Assembly (NCBI RefSeq): GCF_021129235.1
Contig: NZ_JAJOMA010000013.1
Coordinates: 1-64,000, forward strand
Length of the DNA stretch: 64,000 nucleotides
From: Kineosporia mesophila
GTDB lineage: Bacteria; Actinomycetota; Actinomycetes; Actinomycetales; Kineosporiaceae
Direction of reading: 5' to 3'
Of the stretch, positions 52,937-63,753 are shown in pieces; the first letter of the stretch is position 1; every line of letters starts with the position of its first letter. Made by a program: the position numbers and the translations under genes. The notes under the pieces were generated by a model that ran no database searches, was not told where the DNA came from, and saw nothing but the letters and a program-made list of their open reading frames with translations.

Positions 52937-53333
52937 GTGCCCCCTCCACAGATGCCCAGCGTCTCTTTCCCGCGAGGGGATTCGACCCGCCGTAATGCCC
53001 GGCCCCGTGCCGGGTGCGTTTCCGATCCGGATCATTTTATGAGTCGGCCGGATTTGCGCCAGGGCCCAGAATTTCTGATGGCCATCAGAGTGCTGTGCCG
53101 AACTCCCCCAACTGCCCATCAACTGTCGGTCAGATCCGGGTAGCAGCCGGTCGACCGCCTCCCGGCCTGCGGAAATCACCCGGGGTGGCCCGGGCGCCCG
53201 GCTCCGGCGGCGCCGGAGAATTCGCCGTAAGCTGACAGCGCCCCGGACTGCCCGTGCAGCCCGGCGCGTTGTGCTGTTCGCCCAGACCGCGACGACGCTG
53301 TTCGCAAAACCCCTAGTGCCAACCCCCGGAGCC
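52937..53333. promoter_or_regulatory. 397-bp divergent region between the transposase homologue and mfd
   Basis: No gene is evident. On the reverse strand TAAAAT (53034-53039) is a good -10 candidate for the leftward gene, giving a leader of about 90 nt. A short hairpin of CCCGG type lies near 52998-53013. No insertion-sequence end is recognisable. Confidence 0.4.
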
Positions 53334-56300
53334 ATGAGCCTCACCGGAATCCTCGACCTGCTCACCGCCGACCGTGCCGTGAGCGACGTTCTGCGGATCG
53401 CCCGCGAGGGCGGCGAGCCCCTGCTCGACCTCACCGGCCCGGCCGGTCTGCGCGCACCCCTGGTCGCCGCGCTGGCCGGCCCCGCCCCGGGAGGAGCCGG
53501 GCGACCCGTCCTGGCGGTGACCGCCACCGGCCGCGAGGCCGAGGACCTCGCCGCCGCGCTGCGCTGCTTCCTGCCCGAGCACGCCGTCGCCGAGTTCGGC
53601 GCCTGGGAGACGCTCCCGCACGAGCGCCTGAGCCCGCGCAGCGACACGGTCGGCCGGCGCATCGCCGTGCTGCGCCGTCTCGCCCACCCGGAGACCGACG
53701 AGCACGGCCCGGTGCAGGTCGTCGTGGCCCCCGTGCGCGCGGTGCTCCAGCCCGTCGTGCGGGGTCTGGGTGACCTCGAGCCGGTCGCTCTGCACGCGGG
53801 GCAGGAGGCCGAGCTGACCGAGGTGGTCGAGCGTCTGGCCGCCGCCGCGTACTCCCGTACCGACCTGGTCGAGCGCCGTGGCGAGTTCGCCGTGCGCGGT
53901 GGCATCCTCGACGTCTTCCCGCCCACCGAGGAGCACCCCCTGCGGGTGGAGTTCTGGGGCGACGACGTGGAGGAGATCCGCTACTTCGCGGTCGCCGACC
54001 AGCGCAGTCTGCACGTTGCCGAGACCGGCCTGTGGGCGCCGCCGTGCCGCGAGCTGCTGCTCACCGACGACGTCCGGGCGCGGGCGGCCGAGCTGGGCGA
54101 GCGCCTGCCCGGCGTGGCCGACCTGCTCGGCAAGGTCGCGGCCGGGCTGGCGGTCGAGGGTATGGAGTCGCTGACCCCGGTGCTCGTCGACGCGATGGAG
54201 TCGGTGCTCGACGTGCTGCCGGCCCACACCCACGTGGTGCTGGCCGACCCCGAGCGGATCCGCGCGCGGGCCCACGACCTGGTCGCCACCAGCGAGGAGT
54301 TCCTCCAGGCGAGCTGGCTGAGCGCGGCCGCGGGCAGCGCCGTGCCGGTCGACCTGGAGCCGGTGCTGGGCACGGGCTCGTTCTGGTCGCTGGCCGACGT
54401 GCGCGCGCACGCCCTCAAGCAGGGCCTGCCCTGGTGGACCATCTCGCCGTTCGGCCTGGACGAGACCGGTCAGGCCGCGCACGACGAGGGCGACGCGGGT
54501 GCAGTCGTGTTCGTACCCGAGGTGGTGGCCCCGGAGCCGTACCGCGGTGACCGTGAGCGCACCGTCGCCGACATCGGCGGCTGGCTGCACGACGGCTGGC
54601 GGGTCGCGGTGATCACCGAGGGCAGTGGCCTGGCCCGGCGCGTGGTGGAGATGCTGACCGAGGCCGACCTGGCCGCGGTGACCGTGGACGACCTCTCGCA
54701 GCCCCCGGCGCCGTCGGTGGCGGCGGTCGGCACCGGTCGCCTGCCGCAGGGGCTCATCGCCCCCGCGCTGAAGTTCGCGGTGCTCACCGAGACCGACCTG
54801 ACCGGCGGCACCGTCCCCGGCTCGACCACCAAGGACATGCGCCGGATGCCGGCGCGCCGCAAGAACGTGGTCGACCCGATGCAGCTCACCCCGGGTGACA
54901 ACGTGGTGCACGAGCAGCACGGTGTGGGGCGCTTCGTCGAGATGATGCAGCGCACCGTCGGAGGGGCCACCCGGGAGTACCTGGTGATCGAGTACGCACC
55001 GGGCAAGCGGGGGCAGCCGGGTGACCGGCTGTTCGTGCCGACCGACGCGCTCGACCAGGTCACCCGGTACGTGGGTGGCGAGCAGCCGACGCTGAACAAG
55101 CTCGGCGGCACCGACTGGGCCAAGACCAAGGGCCGGGCCCGCAAGGCGGTCAAGCAGATCGCCGGCGAGCTGATCCAGCTCTATTCGGCGCGCATGGCGA
55201 CCAGTGGGCACGCCTTCGGGCCGGACACGCCGTGGCAGCGCGAGCTGGAAGACGCCTTCGCCTACGTGGAGACGCCCGACCAGCTGGTCACCATCGAAGA
55301 GGTCAAGAAGGACATGGAGAAGACGGTCCCGATGGACCGGCTGATCTGTGGCGATGTCGGTTACGGCAAGACCGAGATCGCGGTGCGGGCGGCGTTCAAG
55401 GCGGTGCAGGACGGCAAGCAGGTGGCCGTGCTGGTGCCGACCACACTGCTGGTGCAGCAGCACCTGGACACGTTCGTCGAGCGGTACGTCAACTTCCCGG
55501 TCACGGTGAAGGGCCTGTCGCGCTTCTCCACCGACTCCGAGGCGAAGGCGGTGAAGGAGGGGATCAAAGACGGCTCGGTCGACGTCGTCATCGGTACCCA
55601 CCGTCTGCTCACCGGTGAGATCCAGTTCAAGGACCTGGGTCTCGTGGTGGTCGACGAGGAGCAGCGCTTCGGCGTCGAGCACAAGGAGCGCCTGAAGCAG
55701 CTGCGCACCAACGTCGACGTGCTGGCCATGAGTGCCACCCCGATCCCGCGCACCCTGGAGCTCGCGGTCACCGGTATCCGCGAGATGTCCACGCTGGCCA
55801 CACCTCCCGAAGAGCGGCACCCGGTGCTGACGTTCGTGGGTGGCTACGACGAGCGGCAGATCTCGGCGGCGATCCGGCGGGAACTGCTGCGCGAGGGTCA
55901 GGTCTTCTTCATCCACAACCGGGTGGAGTCGATCGACCGCACCGCCGCGCGGCTGCACGAGCTGGTGCCCGAGGCCCGGATCGCCACCGCCCACGGCAAG
56001 ATGGGTGAGCACGACCTCGAGCAGGTGATGGTCGACTTCTGGGAGAAGCGGTTCGACGTGCTGGTCTGCACGACCATCATCGAGACCGGCCTGGACATCT
56101 CGAACGCCAACACGCTGATCCTGGAACGGGCCGACATGATGGGCCTCTCGCAGCTGCACCAGCTGCGGGGCCGGGTCGGCCGAGGTCGCGAGCGGGCCTA
56201 CGCGTACTTCCTCTACCCGCCCGAGAAGCCGCTCACCGAAACGGCTCTCGACCGGCTCCAGACGATCGCGGCGAACACCGACCTGGGCGCCGGCATGCGC

Positions 56301-56939
56301 GTGGCGATGAAAGACCTGGAGATCCGCGGCGCGGGGAACCTGCTCGGCGGCGAGCAGTCCGGGCACATCGCGGGCGTCGGCTTCGACCTGTACATCCGGC
56401 TGGTCGGCGAGGCGGTCGCGGAGTACCGCGGCGACAACGAGCAGGAGCACCAGGAGGTCAAGATCGATCTCCCGGTGGACGCGCACCTGCCCACCACCTA
56501 CCTGCCCGACGAGCGGCTGCGCCTGGAGGCCTACCGCAAGCTGGCCGAGGTCTCCTCGGACGAGGCGCTGGACGCGGTGAAGGCCGAGCTGGTCGACCGT
56601 TACGGCCCGATCCCCGACGTGGTGACGAACTTGCTCGAGGTTGCCCGGCTGCGCATCCTGGCCCGGCAGGCCGGGCTCACCGAGATCACCACGATGGGCA
56701 AGGCGATCCGTTTCGGCCCGATCGACCTGCCCGACTCGGCCCGCATGCGCCTGCACCGTCTCTACCCGGGCACGCAGGACAAGCCCGCCACGAAAACGGT
56801 GCTGGTGCCCGCCCCGACCACGGCGCGCATCGGCGGCCGGCCGCTGCGCGACGTCGCGGTGCTCTCCTGGGCTCGGGAATTCATCGAGTCGGTACTGATG
56901 GCGTCGGTGAAGGCGGCGGCGTCGGCCGCGAGCAGATAG
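53334..56939 (+). CDS. mfd: Transcription-repair coupling factor
   Basis: Mfd removes stalled RNA polymerase and recruits UvrA. The 1201-residue protein has the UvrB-like N-terminal modules, the RNA-polymerase-interaction domain (about 520-600, VHEQHGVGRF), a RecG-like translocase with GDVGYGKTEIAVRAAFKA, DEEQRFG, MSATPIPRTLELAV and QLRGRVGRGRERAYAYF, and the C-terminal TRCF domain. ATG 53334 gives the usual start MSLTGILDLL; a longer in-frame extension lacks a site. It resumes the conserved mfd-lipoprotein-mazG-eno block after the accessory insertions. Confidence 0.96.
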   Translation: MSLTGILDLLTADRAVSDVLRIAREGGEPLLDLTGPAGLRAPLVAALAGPAPGGAGRPVLAVTATGREAEDLAAALRCFLPEHAVAEFGAWETLPHERLSPRSDTVGRRIAVLRRLAHPETDEHGPVQVVVAPVRAVLQPVVRGLGDLEPVALHAGQEAELTEVVERLAAAAYSRTDLVERRGEFAVRGGILDVFPPTEEHPLRVEFWGDDVEEIRYFAVADQRSLHVAETGLWAPPCRELLLTDDVRARAAELGERLPGVADLLGKVAAGLAVEGMESLTPVLVDAMESVLDVLPAHTHVVLADPERIRARAHDLVATSEEFLQASWLSAAAGSAVPVDLEPVLGTGSFWSLADVRAHALKQGLPWWTISPFGLDETGQAAHDEGDAGAVVFVPEVVAPEPYRGDRERTVADIGGWLHDGWRVAVITEGSGLARRVVEMLTEADLAAVTVDDLSQPPAPSVAAVGTGRLPQGLIAPALKFAVLTETDLTGGTVPGSTTKDMRRMPARRKNVVDPMQLTPGDNVVHEQHGVGRFVEMMQRTVGGATREYLVIEYAPGKRGQPGDRLFVPTDALDQVTRYVGGEQPTLNKLGGTDWAKTKGRARKAVKQIAGELIQLYSARMATSGHAFGPDTPWQRELEDAFAYVETPDQLVTIEEVKKDMEKTVPMDRLICGDVGYGKTEIAVRAAFKAVQDGKQVAVLVPTTLLVQQHLDTFVERYVNFPVTVKGLSRFSTDSEAKAVKEGIKDGSVDVVIGTHRLLTGEIQFKDLGLVVVDEEQRFGVEHKERLKQLRTNVDVLAMSATPIPRTLELAVTGIREMSTLATPPEERHPVLTFVGGYDERQISAAIRRELLREGQVFFIHNRVESIDRTAARLHELVPEARIATAHGKMGEHDLEQVMVDFWEKRFDVLVCTTIIETGLDISNANTLILERADMMGLSQLHQLRGRVGRGRERAYAYFLYPPEKPLTETALDRLQTIAANTDLGAGMRVAMKDLEIRGAGNLLGGEQSGHIAGVGFDLYIRLVGEAVAEYRGDNEQEHQEVKIDLPVDAHLPTTYLPDERLRLEAYRKLAEVSSDEALDAVKAELVDRYGPIPDVVTNLLEVARLRILARQAGLTEITTMGKAIRFGPIDLPDSARMRLHRLYPGTQDKPATKTVLVPAPTTARIGGRPLRDVAVLSWAREFIESVLMASVKAAASAASR

Positions 56940-56941
56940 CT

Positions 56942-56983
56942 GATTGAGGACGCGGGTGGGCCCCGCGCGTCCCCAATCCTTTT
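56942..56983 (+). terminator. Intrinsic terminator after mfd
   Basis: GATTG-GGACGCG pairs with CGCGTCC-CAATC around a GC-rich loop and is followed by CTTTTG. It lies directly after the mfd stop and just before repeat F. Confidence 0.85.
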
Positions 56984-56986
56984 GTT

Positions 56987-57069
56987 CGTGATCATGCAAA
57001 ACCTCCCCGGAGTTCTAGAACTGTGATGTCAGGAGTTCTAGAACGCCGGGGAGGTTTTGCATGATCACG
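56987..57069. repeat. Palindromic repeat F (83 bp)
   Basis: Outer 24-bp arms are perfect inverses (left begins CGTGATCATGCAAAACC). Two AGTTCTAGAAC palindromes lie inside. Compared with repeat A, GCAGAACC/GGTTCTGC is replaced by GCAAAACC/GGTTTTGC, a matched change in both arms. Confidence 0.9.
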
Positions 57070-57116
57070 GAGGAGTTTGGGGTCGCCTTGGTCGCCCACG
57101 CGTCGTGCCCGGGCGA

Positions 57117-57122
57117 TAGCAT
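57117..57122 (+). promoter_or_regulatory. Candidate -10 box for the leaderless lipoprotein gene
   Basis: TAGCAT matches TANNNT and ends 7 nt before the GTG at 57130; no Shine-Dalgarno is present. Confidence 0.5.
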
Positions 57123-57129
57123 TTCGTGC

Positions 57130-57816
57130 GTGATCGCGACGTCGCGCCGTGTGGGCGCTCTTGTGGCCGGAGCGGCCACCGTTCTTGCCGTGACCCTCTC
57201 CGGCTGCTCCGGCAGTCAGGCGGGTGCCGCCGCGGTGATCGGTGAACGCCGTATCGCCGTCGGGGATGTGCAGGACGGGTTCAGCGACATCGTGCCCCTG
57301 GTCGGGCAGGACGCCGGCATCACCCAGGCCCAGATCCTGAATCTGCTGATCCTGGAGCCGTACCTGAGCCAGGCCGCCTCCGATCTGGGGCGCGGGGTGT
57401 CCGACGAGGACGCGAAGCTGGACTTCGCCTCGTCCGGCACGGTGAAGGAGGCCGACCTGAGCGAGGCCGGGCTGGAGGTGTGGAAGGCGAACCTGTCCAA
57501 CACCGCCCTGCAGACCGACCGCAGCACCGCGGAGATCACGGCGACCTACTCGACCATCGAGCAGAAGCTGAAGAAGGCGGGCGTGCACATCAACCCGCGC
57601 TACGGCAGCGGCATCGACTACACCACCTTCACCATCACCCAGGCGCAGCCGAACTGGCTGAAGAGCACCGCGACGCCGGCCGCGACCGCCCCGGCACCCA
57701 CCGAGGGCTCCGACCCGACCGCGCCGACCGAGCCGACGGCCCCGACCGAGAGCCCTGACGCCACTGCTCCGACCGAGGCTCCTACTGAAGCTCCGACGCA
57801 GACGCCCGCGCCGTAG
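57130..57816 (+). CDS. Secreted lipoprotein with SurA-N-like domain
   Basis: The 228-residue protein has a signal peptide ending in the lipobox LSGC, so it is a lipid-anchored envelope protein. The body (about 35-180) resembles the N-terminal chaperone-like domain of SurA/PrsA proteins, and an Ala/Pro/Thr-rich tail of about 50 residues follows. No isomerase domain is present. In other actinobacteria a lipoprotein gene also lies near mfd and mazG. GTG 57130 gives a proper signal peptide and sits 7 nt behind a -10 box. Its stop overlaps the mazG start by one base. Confidence 0.85.
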   Translation: MIATSRRVGALVAGAATVLAVTLSGCSGSQAGAAAVIGERRIAVGDVQDGFSDIVPLVGQDAGITQAQILNLLILEPYLSQAASDLGRGVSDEDAKLDFASSGTVKEADLSEAGLEVWKANLSNTALQTDRSTAEITATYSTIEQKLKKAGVHINPRYGSGIDYTTFTITQAQPNWLKSTATPAATAPAPTEGSDPTAPTEPTAPTESPDATAPTEAPTEAPTQTPAP

Positions 57817-58820
57817 TGGGTCCGGAACACCCGACCCCGCCGGACGCGGGGCGCGTCACCATCCTGCTGACCAGCCCGCGCACCGCGCCCGGACTGCTGA
57901 GCTTCTCCGCCTGGGACCGGCTGCGCTCGGCCGGTGCGGTGCTGGCGGTCGACCCGGATCCGGCCTGGCTGGAGGCTTTTGCCGCGGCCGGGGTGACACC
58001 GGAAGACGTCTCCGCGGTGCCGGTGGCCGAACGCGCCGGCCGGCTGGTGGAAGACGCCTGCGCCGGGCAGGAACTGGTGTGGTGGGGGAGCGAGGACGGC
58101 GATCCCGGCCTGACCGACGCCCTGGCCGAGCACCTGTCCCGCCGCGCCGTGGTGCCCGGGTCGCAGCCGCCGCCCGAGGTGGAGGTGCTGACCGGCTCGT
58201 ACGACGTGCCCGGCTCGCGGCTCCTGGACCTGGTCGCGGTGATGGACACACTGCGCTCGCCCGGGGGCTGCCCCTGGGACGGCGAGCAGACCCACACCTC
58301 ACTGCTGCCGTACCTGCTCGAAGAGGCGCACGAGGTGATCGAGGCGGTCGAGTCCGGTGATCCCGCCCACGTGCAGGAAGAGCTCGGCGACCTGTTGCTG
58401 CAGGTGGTGTTCCACGCCCGGGTGGCGGAGGAGGAGGCGGGCTTCGGCATCGACGAGGTGGCCGCCGGGATCGTGGCCAAGCTGATCCGGCGTCACCCCC
58501 ACGTGTTCGGTGACGGGGAAGCCGAGTCGGCACAGGATGTCGAGGTCTCGTGGGAGGCCCTGAAGGCGGCGGAGAAGGCCGGCCGCCAGGGCTTCGAGGG
58601 CATCCCGGCCACGTTGCCGGCGCTCGCCAGGGCGCAGAAGATGATCGGCCGGCTGTCCCGGGCCGGGGCCGACCTGGACGAGGCCGTGGAGAAGGCGGCC
58701 GACGGGGACGAGCTGGCGGCGGCGTTGTTGCGGCTGGTGGTGCTGTCCCGGGTGTCCGGGCAGGATGCCGAGGCCACGCTGCGGGCGGCACTGGGCCGGC
58801 TGGTCCCGCCGTCACAGTAA
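57816..58820 (+). CDS. mazG: MazG nucleoside triphosphate pyrophosphohydrolase
   Basis: MazG hydrolyses (d)NTPs to NMPs, removing abnormal nucleotides. The 334-residue protein has a divergent N-terminal domain (about 1-125) and a MazG domain with LRSPGGCPWDGEQTHTSLLPYLLEEAHEV and the metal motif EELGDLLLQVVFHA (EExxD). GTG 57816 overlaps the lipoprotein stop. The order mfd, lipoprotein, mazG, eno is close to that in mycobacteria, but purC and a DUF885 gene separate mazG from eno here. Confidence 0.94.
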   Translation: MGPEHPTPPDAGRVTILLTSPRTAPGLLSFSAWDRLRSAGAVLAVDPDPAWLEAFAAAGVTPEDVSAVPVAERAGRLVEDACAGQELVWWGSEDGDPGLTDALAEHLSRRAVVPGSQPPPEVEVLTGSYDVPGSRLLDLVAVMDTLRSPGGCPWDGEQTHTSLLPYLLEEAHEVIEAVESGDPAHVQEELGDLLLQVVFHARVAEEEAGFGIDEVAAGIVAKLIRRHPHVFGDGEAESAQDVEVSWEALKAAEKAGRQGFEGIPATLPALARAQKMIGRLSRAGADLDEAVEKAADGDELAAALLRLVVLSRVSGQDAEATLRAALGRLVPPSQ

Positions 58821-58860
58821 GTTGGGCTTCCTCTGCGCGATGAGGAAAGGCAGTTTCTAG

Positions 58861-59694
58861 ATGAGCCCGCAGTTGCTCCACTCCGGCAAGGTGCGTGAGG
58901 TCTACGCCGACGGCGACGACATCATCCTGGTCGCCTCCGACCGGATGTCGGTCTACGACGTCATCCTGCCGACCCCGATCCCGGACAAGGGCGCGATTCT
59001 CACGCAGCTCTCGCTGTGGTGGTTCGAGCAGATCAAAGACGTTGTCCCGAACCACATCATCTCCGGTACCGACGTGCCGCCGGAGTGGGCCGGGCGGGCC
59101 GTGCGCTGCCAGAAGCTGACCATGGTGCCCGTGGAGTGCATCGCCCGCGGCTACCTGGCCGGCCTCGGCCTGCAGGAGTACCGCCGCGACGGAGCCATCT
59201 CCGGCCTCGCGCTGCCCGAGGGTCTGGTGGAGGCGTCGAAGCTGCCCGAGCCGGTGTTCACGCCGACCACGAAAGCCACCGAGGGTCACGACGAGTTCAT
59301 GACCTTCGACGAGGTGGTGGCCCAGCAGGGCGCCGACCTCAGCGACCGGCTGCGTGAGCTGACGCTGGCCGTCTACACCCGGGGTGCGCAGATCGCCGCC
59401 CGCAGCGGCGTGATCATCGCCGACACCAAGCTGGAGTTCGGGATCGACGCCGCCGGTGAGCTGGTGCTCGGCGACGAGGTGCTGACCCCCGACTCCTCGC
59501 GGTTCTGGCCGGCCGGCAGCTGGGCCCCGGGCGGCCCGCAGCAGTCGTGGGACAAGCAGTTCGTCCGCGACTGGTCGCTGGCCAGCGGCTGGGACAAGAC
59601 CTACCCCGGCCCGGAGATCCCGGCCGAGATCGTCGAGAAGACCCGCGCGCTCTACGTCGACGTCTATGAGCGAATCACCGGCAACCGCTGGTAA
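58861..59694 (+). CDS. purC: SAICAR synthetase (purine biosynthesis)
   Basis: PurC joins aspartate to CAIR in an ATP-dependent step of purine synthesis. The 277-residue protein has the opening LLHSGKVREVYADGDDIILVASDRMSVYD, the substrate motif VECIARGYLAG, and IADTKLEFG with the metal-binding acids, followed by LTPDSSRFWP. Length is normal for the short bacterial type. ATG 58861 lies about 10 nt after GAGGAAAGG. A small terminator follows. In many actinobacteria purC lies with other pur genes, so its place here is unusual. Confidence 0.95.
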   Translation: MSPQLLHSGKVREVYADGDDIILVASDRMSVYDVILPTPIPDKGAILTQLSLWWFEQIKDVVPNHIISGTDVPPEWAGRAVRCQKLTMVPVECIARGYLAGLGLQEYRRDGAISGLALPEGLVEASKLPEPVFTPTTKATEGHDEFMTFDEVVAQQGADLSDRLRELTLAVYTRGAQIAARSGVIIADTKLEFGIDAAGELVLGDEVLTPDSSRFWPAGSWAPGGPQQSWDKQFVRDWSLASGWDKTYPGPEIPAEIVEKTRALYVDVYERITGNRW

Positions 59695-59696
59695 AT

Positions 59697-59716
59697 CCCG
59701 CTCTGAGCGGGTTCTT
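59697..59716 (+). terminator. Short terminator after purC
   Basis: CCCGCT pairs with AGCGGG around CTG and is followed by TTCTT. Confidence 0.7.
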
Positions 59717-59744
59717 GGCCTGATCGTGCGGCACGATGGGGTGC

Positions 59745-61430
59745 ATGCGCGAGCAGCAGGACGATGACCCGATCGTGACCGCGAGATTCCGTGACGCCGC
59801 CACGAAGGTGCTGGACGCCCTGCTCGAGGCCGCACCCGAAGAGGCCACCGAGCTGGGCGACCACCGCTACGACGAACTGACCACCGAACTCACCGTCGAG
59901 GCCACGATCCGGCGGGCCTCGATGCTGGTCGACGCGATGTCCGCGCTGGACGACGTCGACGACACCGCCCTCACCCCGGGCGACCGGGTCGACCTGGAAA
60001 TCCTCCGGACCCGGGTGAGCGGCACCCTGTGGGAACAGACGGAGCTGCGCCGCTTCGAGAACGACCCGCTCCTGCACCTGCCCGCCGACGGGCTGTATCC
60101 GCTGATCAGCCGCGAGGGCCCGGCGCCCGACCGGCTGCGGGCGCTGGCGGCCCGGCTCGGCCAGGTGCCGCAGCGGCTGGCCCAGGCGCGCGACGTGCTG
60201 CACGACATGCCCCGGCCCGCCGTGCAGACCGCCATCGGCCAGGCCCGGGGCACCGTGCCGTTGCTGACCCAAGACCTGGAACCCCTGCTGGCACAAGACG
60301 AGTCCCTCGCCTCCGGGGTCCGCGAGGTGCGGGACGCGGCGGTGGAGGCCCTGCGCGATCACGCCCGCTGGCTGGAGGCCCAGCTCCCGGTGAGCGACGG
60401 TGATCCGCGCCTGGGCGAGCTCAACTACGCGGCCCGGCTCTGGTACACCCTCGACACCGAGACCGGCCCCGACGCCCTGCTCACCCGGGCCGAGAGCGAC
60501 CTCCAGGCGATCGAGGAGGACATCGCCGAGCTGGCCTGCCGGATCAGCGGACGGCCGATGTCGGAGACGCTCGTGCGGGAGGTGCTCGACCAGGCGGCCG
60601 CGAGCGCCCCGGTGACCCCCTCGTCCATTCGTCCGCTCTGTGAGCAGGCGCTGGTCCTGCTCGCCGCCCGGGTGCGCGAGCTCGATCTGGTCACCGTGCC
60701 CCCGGCGCCGATCCAGGTGATCGAGATGCCGCCGTCACGGGCCGGCATCGCCGTGGCCTACTGCGACCCGCCCGGGCCGCTGGAGCCCGGGGCGGCCGAC
60801 GGCACCCTGCCCACGTTCTTCGCCGTGGCGCCCACCCCGACCGAGTGGGACCAGGCCCGCACCGACGCCTTCTACCGCGAGTACAACGGTCACATGCTGC
60901 GCAATCTCGCGGTGCACGAGGCAATTCCGGGGCACGCGCTGCAACTGGCGCACGGCAACCGGTACCGCGGCACCACGCCGGTGCGCAGTGCGATCCGCAG
61001 CGGTACGTTCATCGAGGGCTGGGCGGTCTACGCCGAGGAGCTCATCGCCTCGTTCGGCCTGGGCTCCGGCAACAACGACGACGACATGTGGCTGCGGCTG
61101 ATGACGCTGAAGATGGCCCTGCGCAGCGCGATCAACGCGATCCTCGACGTGCGGGTGCACGCGCACGGCATGACCGAGGACGAGGCGATGCTGCTGATGA
61201 CGGCCCGCGGTCACCAGGAGGAGGGGGAGGCGGCCGGCAAGTGGCGGCGGGCGCTGCTCACCTCCACCCAGCTGTCCACCTACTACGTGGGGCACCGCGA
61301 GATCCGCGACCTGGCCGGGCGGATCCACGCGGAGAACCCGGAGTGGTCGAAACGGCAGGTGCACGACGAGCTGCTGGCCCATGGGGCCCCACCGCCCCGG
61401 CACCTGCGGGCATTACTGGGACTCGACTGA
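59745..61430 (+). CDS. DUF885 family protein, putative metallopeptidase-like
   Basis: The 561-residue soluble protein belongs to the large DUF885 family, whose key motif is visible as VHEAIPGHALQLAH (metal-binding HExxx-H) with FIEGWAVYAEEL downstream supplying a further acidic ligand. Members are thought to be zinc carboxypeptidase-like enzymes. The helical N-terminal half is typical. No signal peptide is present. ATG 59745 is chosen with CACGAT 7 nt upstream as a weak leaderless -10; ATG 59736 is three codons earlier. Confidence 0.88.
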   Translation: MREQQDDDPIVTARFRDAATKVLDALLEAAPEEATELGDHRYDELTTELTVEATIRRASMLVDAMSALDDVDDTALTPGDRVDLEILRTRVSGTLWEQTELRRFENDPLLHLPADGLYPLISREGPAPDRLRALAARLGQVPQRLAQARDVLHDMPRPAVQTAIGQARGTVPLLTQDLEPLLAQDESLASGVREVRDAAVEALRDHARWLEAQLPVSDGDPRLGELNYAARLWYTLDTETGPDALLTRAESDLQAIEEDIAELACRISGRPMSETLVREVLDQAAASAPVTPSSIRPLCEQALVLLAARVRELDLVTVPPAPIQVIEMPPSRAGIAVAYCDPPGPLEPGAADGTLPTFFAVAPTPTEWDQARTDAFYREYNGHMLRNLAVHEAIPGHALQLAHGNRYRGTTPVRSAIRSGTFIEGWAVYAEELIASFGLGSGNNDDDMWLRLMTLKMALRSAINAILDVRVHAHGMTEDEAMLLMTARGHQEEGEAAGKWRRALLTSTQLSTYYVGHREIRDLAGRIHAENPEWSKRQVHDELLAHGAPPPRHLRALLGLD

Positions 61431-61468
61431 GGAGAACTTGTGTGGACTCGGGCATCAGCAGGACCTTC

Positions 61469-61505
61469 GGCCCCCTGACACCTGCCCCCAGGTGAGGGGT
61501 GGGCC
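61469..61505 (+). terminator. Hairpin after the DUF885 gene
   Basis: CACCTG pairs with CAGGTG around a C-rich loop, with CCCC/GGGG and GGCC/GGCC extending the stem imperfectly. T-run is absent, so termination is plausible but unproven. Confidence 0.5.
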
Positions 61506-61518
61506 ACAGGCCTGACGA

Positions 61519-61550
61519 TAGGCTCGGTTACGTAGTTGCGTAGACGTAAC
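61519..61550 (+). promoter_or_regulatory. eno promoter with inverted repeat
   Basis: TAGGCT at 61519-61524 fits a -10 box about 75 bp before eno. Directly after it lies an inverted repeat GTTACGT (61527-61533) and ACGTAAC (61544-61550) with 10 nt spacing, overlapping the expected transcription start, as an operator would. Confidence 0.4.
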
Positions 61551-61582
61551 GGTCCACAGAAACTCCACTGAAACCGGTCTGA

Positions 61583-63749
<2,167 letters not shown>

Positions 63750-63753
<4 letters not shown>

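Noticed and set aside
53271-53333. Longer start for mfd
   Set aside because: The added 21 residues lack a ribosome binding site, and the family normally starts with MSLTGLLDLL-like sequence.
52937-53333. Terminal inverted repeat or target duplication of an insertion sequence around the transposase homologue
   Set aside because: No pair of matching ends was found flanking the gene; the palindrome on its 3' side belongs to the dispersed repeat family.
53313-56999. A 1228-codon open frame on the reverse strand of mfd, and a 1012-codon one opposite 33447-36485
   Set aside because: In GC-rich DNA the antisense of a real gene often stays open. The reverse products are His/Gly/Arg/Val-rich without any domain, and the forward products are clear.
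61442-61495. A 17-codon frame (GTG start) after GAGGAG between the DUF885 gene and eno
   Set aside because: Spacing to the site is good, but the frame is tiny, overlaps a terminator-like hairpin and has no supporting conservation.
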